From Campylobacter concisus (GTDB taxonomy: Bacteria; Campylobacterota; Campylobacteria; Campylobacterales; Campylobacteraceae), in NCBI RefSeq assembly GCF_003048595.2, contig NZ_CP049270.1:1674001-1738000 (forward strand): a stretch of 64,000 bases of DNA, in the 5' to 3' direction. This document shows, piece after piece, positions 63,176-64,000 of the stretch. A model generated the notes under the pieces. The model ran no database searches and was not told where the DNA came from. It worked only from the letters and a program-made list of their open reading frames with translations. Position 1 is the first letter of the stretch. Each line of letters starts with the position of its first letter. Made by a program: the position numbers and the translations under genes.

Positions 63176-63257
63176 AGCCTTTTGGCTAAATAAGATGGTT
63201 GTAGTAGAAATAATATTATCCGTCCTAATAATGTATGTTTTTACATATAAATTTTAA
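63150..63257 (+). CDS. 35-residue membrane micro-protein in the lysis cassette
   Basis: ATG at 63150 with AAAAGGA upstream, inside the end of the o-spanin gene. The peptide has a basic start (MEAIIKKTKAFWLNK) and one hydrophobic helix (VEIILSVLIMYVFTY). Position between spanins and holin suggests an antiholin or accessory lysis protein; unproven. Confidence 0.55.
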   Translation: MEAIIKKTKAFWLNKMVVVEIILSVLIMYVFTYKF

Positions 63258-63272
63258 AAAAAGGGCTGGGTA

Positions 63273-63629
63273 ATGGATGATCTTATAAACAAAGTAGGTA
63301 TTTATTTTTGGGTTGTAGTTGTCGGCTTTTTAGGTGGAGCACTAGGATCTATAAACAACAAAGAACAAGCCATAAATAGAGGACGTAAAGTATTAAATTT
63401 TATAGTTGGCACTATTAGCTCAGGTTTTATTTGCTGGATATTCTTTGAAATAACATCATTTTTTACAAACAATAATGATCGCTTTAGCCTTGCAGTAGGT
63501 GGCTTTTTTGCTTGGCGTGGCACAGCTTGGATATGTGCCATAGTTGATAAAGCAATAGACAAAAAGATCAGTAGTTTTGAAAGCCTTGATGACTTCCAAT
63601 CTAAACCGCCAAGAGATTTAAATTTTTAA
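63273..63629 (+). CDS. holin
   Basis: A 118-residue protein with two or three membrane helices (VGIYFWVVVVGFLGGALGS, VGTISSGFICWIFFEITSFF, LAVGGFFAWRGTAWICAIVD) and a charged tail. It lies directly before the endolysin gene. It should permeabilise the inner membrane at lysis. Confidence 0.8.
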   Translation: MDDLINKVGIYFWVVVVGFLGGALGSINNKEQAINRGRKVLNFIVGTISSGFICWIFFEITSFFTNNNDRFSLAVGGFFAWRGTAWICAIVDKAIDKKISSFESLDDFQSKPPRDLNF

Positions 63630-63640
63630 AGGATTAAAAA

Positions 63641-64000
63641 ATGAAAAACTTTACTAACGCATTTTATACATTAATGAGCCTAGAATTTAACAGCCCTAAA
63701 AACGCACTACACAAAAACCCAAACGAAAAAGGCTTAACCTTTATGGGTATTTATGAAGCTGCTCACCCAAACTGGCAAGGCTGGGGGCAAGTTAGAGAAG
63801 CTATCAACGCATACGGCGATCTAGAAAAGGCTAGCGTTGCCCTATATAATGATGACGCCTTAGTTGAGCTTGTAGGTAAATTTTATAAGGCTAACTACTG
63901 GGATGCTATGAGGCTTGATGAAATAAATAGCTACAAAAAGCAGGCGGAAATGTTTATATTTGGTGTAAATGCTGGATGCAAAAACGCCATTAAAGCAGCC
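63641..64000 (+). CDS. endolysin (GH108 N-acetylmuramidase), N-terminal part
   Basis: The visible 120 residues match GH108: the catalytic Glu is probably Glu15 (LMSLEFNSPKN), followed by NEKGLTFMGIYEAAHPNWQG and the typical IFGVNAGCKNA. The gene runs off the right edge. AAAGGATT precedes the ATG. It degrades peptidoglycan at lysis. Confidence 0.85.
   Translation, partial: MKNFTNAFYTLMSLEFNSPKNALHKNPNEKGLTFMGIYEAAHPNWQGWGQVREAINAYGDLEKASVALYNDDALVELVGKFYKANYWDAMRLDEINSYKKQAEMFIFGVNAGCKNAIKAA

Larger units (their letters stand above)
20072..64000. mobile_element. siphovirus-type prophage (right end outside window)
   Basis: All genes from the integrase at 20281 to the endolysin at the right edge fit one temperate phage. 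It has an integration module, a leftward recombination/regulation arm, an accessory block, a CI-type repressor with divergent early genes, replication genes, then lambda-order head, tail and lysis genes. The CI-Cro switch and long-tail non-contractile gene order mark a lambda-like siphovirus, not a Mu-like transposing phage. The left boundary is set at the tRNA-Ser 3' end. The late region (about 41-60.5 kb) has higher G+C codons than the chromosome. Confidence 0.92.

Noticed and set aside
20072-64000. Zot-toxin prophage of the CON_phi type
   Set aside because: No Zot-like Walker ATPase with membrane anchor is seen in the visible part; the gene content is that of a lambda-like siphovirus.
20072-64000. 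Mu-like transposing phage
   Set aside because: There is a tyrosine integrase at a tRNA and no MuA/MuB transposase genes. The MuF protein alone is common in non-Mu phages.

Overview
The window is a stretch of Campylobacter chromosome. The rRNA sequences, the A+T-rich codon use, the TATAAT promoters that mostly lack a -35 box, and the two-subunit class I fumarase fit the C. concisus/C. curvus side of the genus; the species is inferred. It has two parts: ordinary chromosome (1 to about 20071) and a large prophage (about 20072 to beyond 64000, right end not in the window).

Chromosomal part. On the minus strand lie the 5' end of leuC and a TonB-dependent siderophore receptor split by one in-frame TAA. 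A plus-strand RqcH/NFACT gene with a small partner, an unrecognised gene remnant and a helix-hairpin-helix protein follow. The ribosomal operon is on the minus strand in the order 16S, tRNA-Ile, tRNA-Ala, 23S, 5S, with boxA sites and RNase III-type processing stems. Then come ridA, both fumarase subunits, a CNNM/CBS/CorC protein, an NSS transporter, a DUF411 protein, an SbmA/BacA-like transporter, an M48 lipoprotein peptidase, a GNAT acetyltransferase and tRNA-Ser(GGA).

Prophage, left arm (20281-35586). A tyrosine integrase abuts tRNA-Ser, which is the probable attachment site. The leftward genes include an excisionase-like protein, YopX, antirepressor-type regulators, SSB, RecT, RecE and several micro-ORFs. 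One micro-ORF (26968-27045) has the layout of an AapA/IsoA-like type I toxin: a very hydrophobic 25-residue peptide, a start region that pairs with the 3' RNA, and an opposing TATAAT. Next is an accessory block with an HsdR-N-type nuclease domain, a Panacea-domain toxin-antitoxin pair, and decaying SNase-like and P63C genes. A CI/LexA-type (S24) repressor closes the arm.

Prophage, right arm (35710-64000). A small Cro-position gene and small membrane proteins lead to a lambda O-like initiator with iterons inside its gene, a probable helicase-loader analogue, two DNA methyltransferases and a VRR-NUC nuclease. The siphovirus late genes follow in standard order: TerS, TerL, portal, MuF protein with an extra C-terminal domain, scaffold, capsid, connectors, tail tube, tail chaperone with a -1 slippery site, tape measure, gpM/gpL/gpK/gpJ equivalents, tail fibre, spanins, holin, and the start of a GH108 endolysin.

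A self-contained cargo block (51387-53124) sits between the tail chaperone and the tape measure. It holds a secreted protein and a divergent XRE/Rha pair with three operator-like repeats around a perfect consensus promoter. Two late genes share a promoter-like element, ACCAAACCA-N20-TACNAT.
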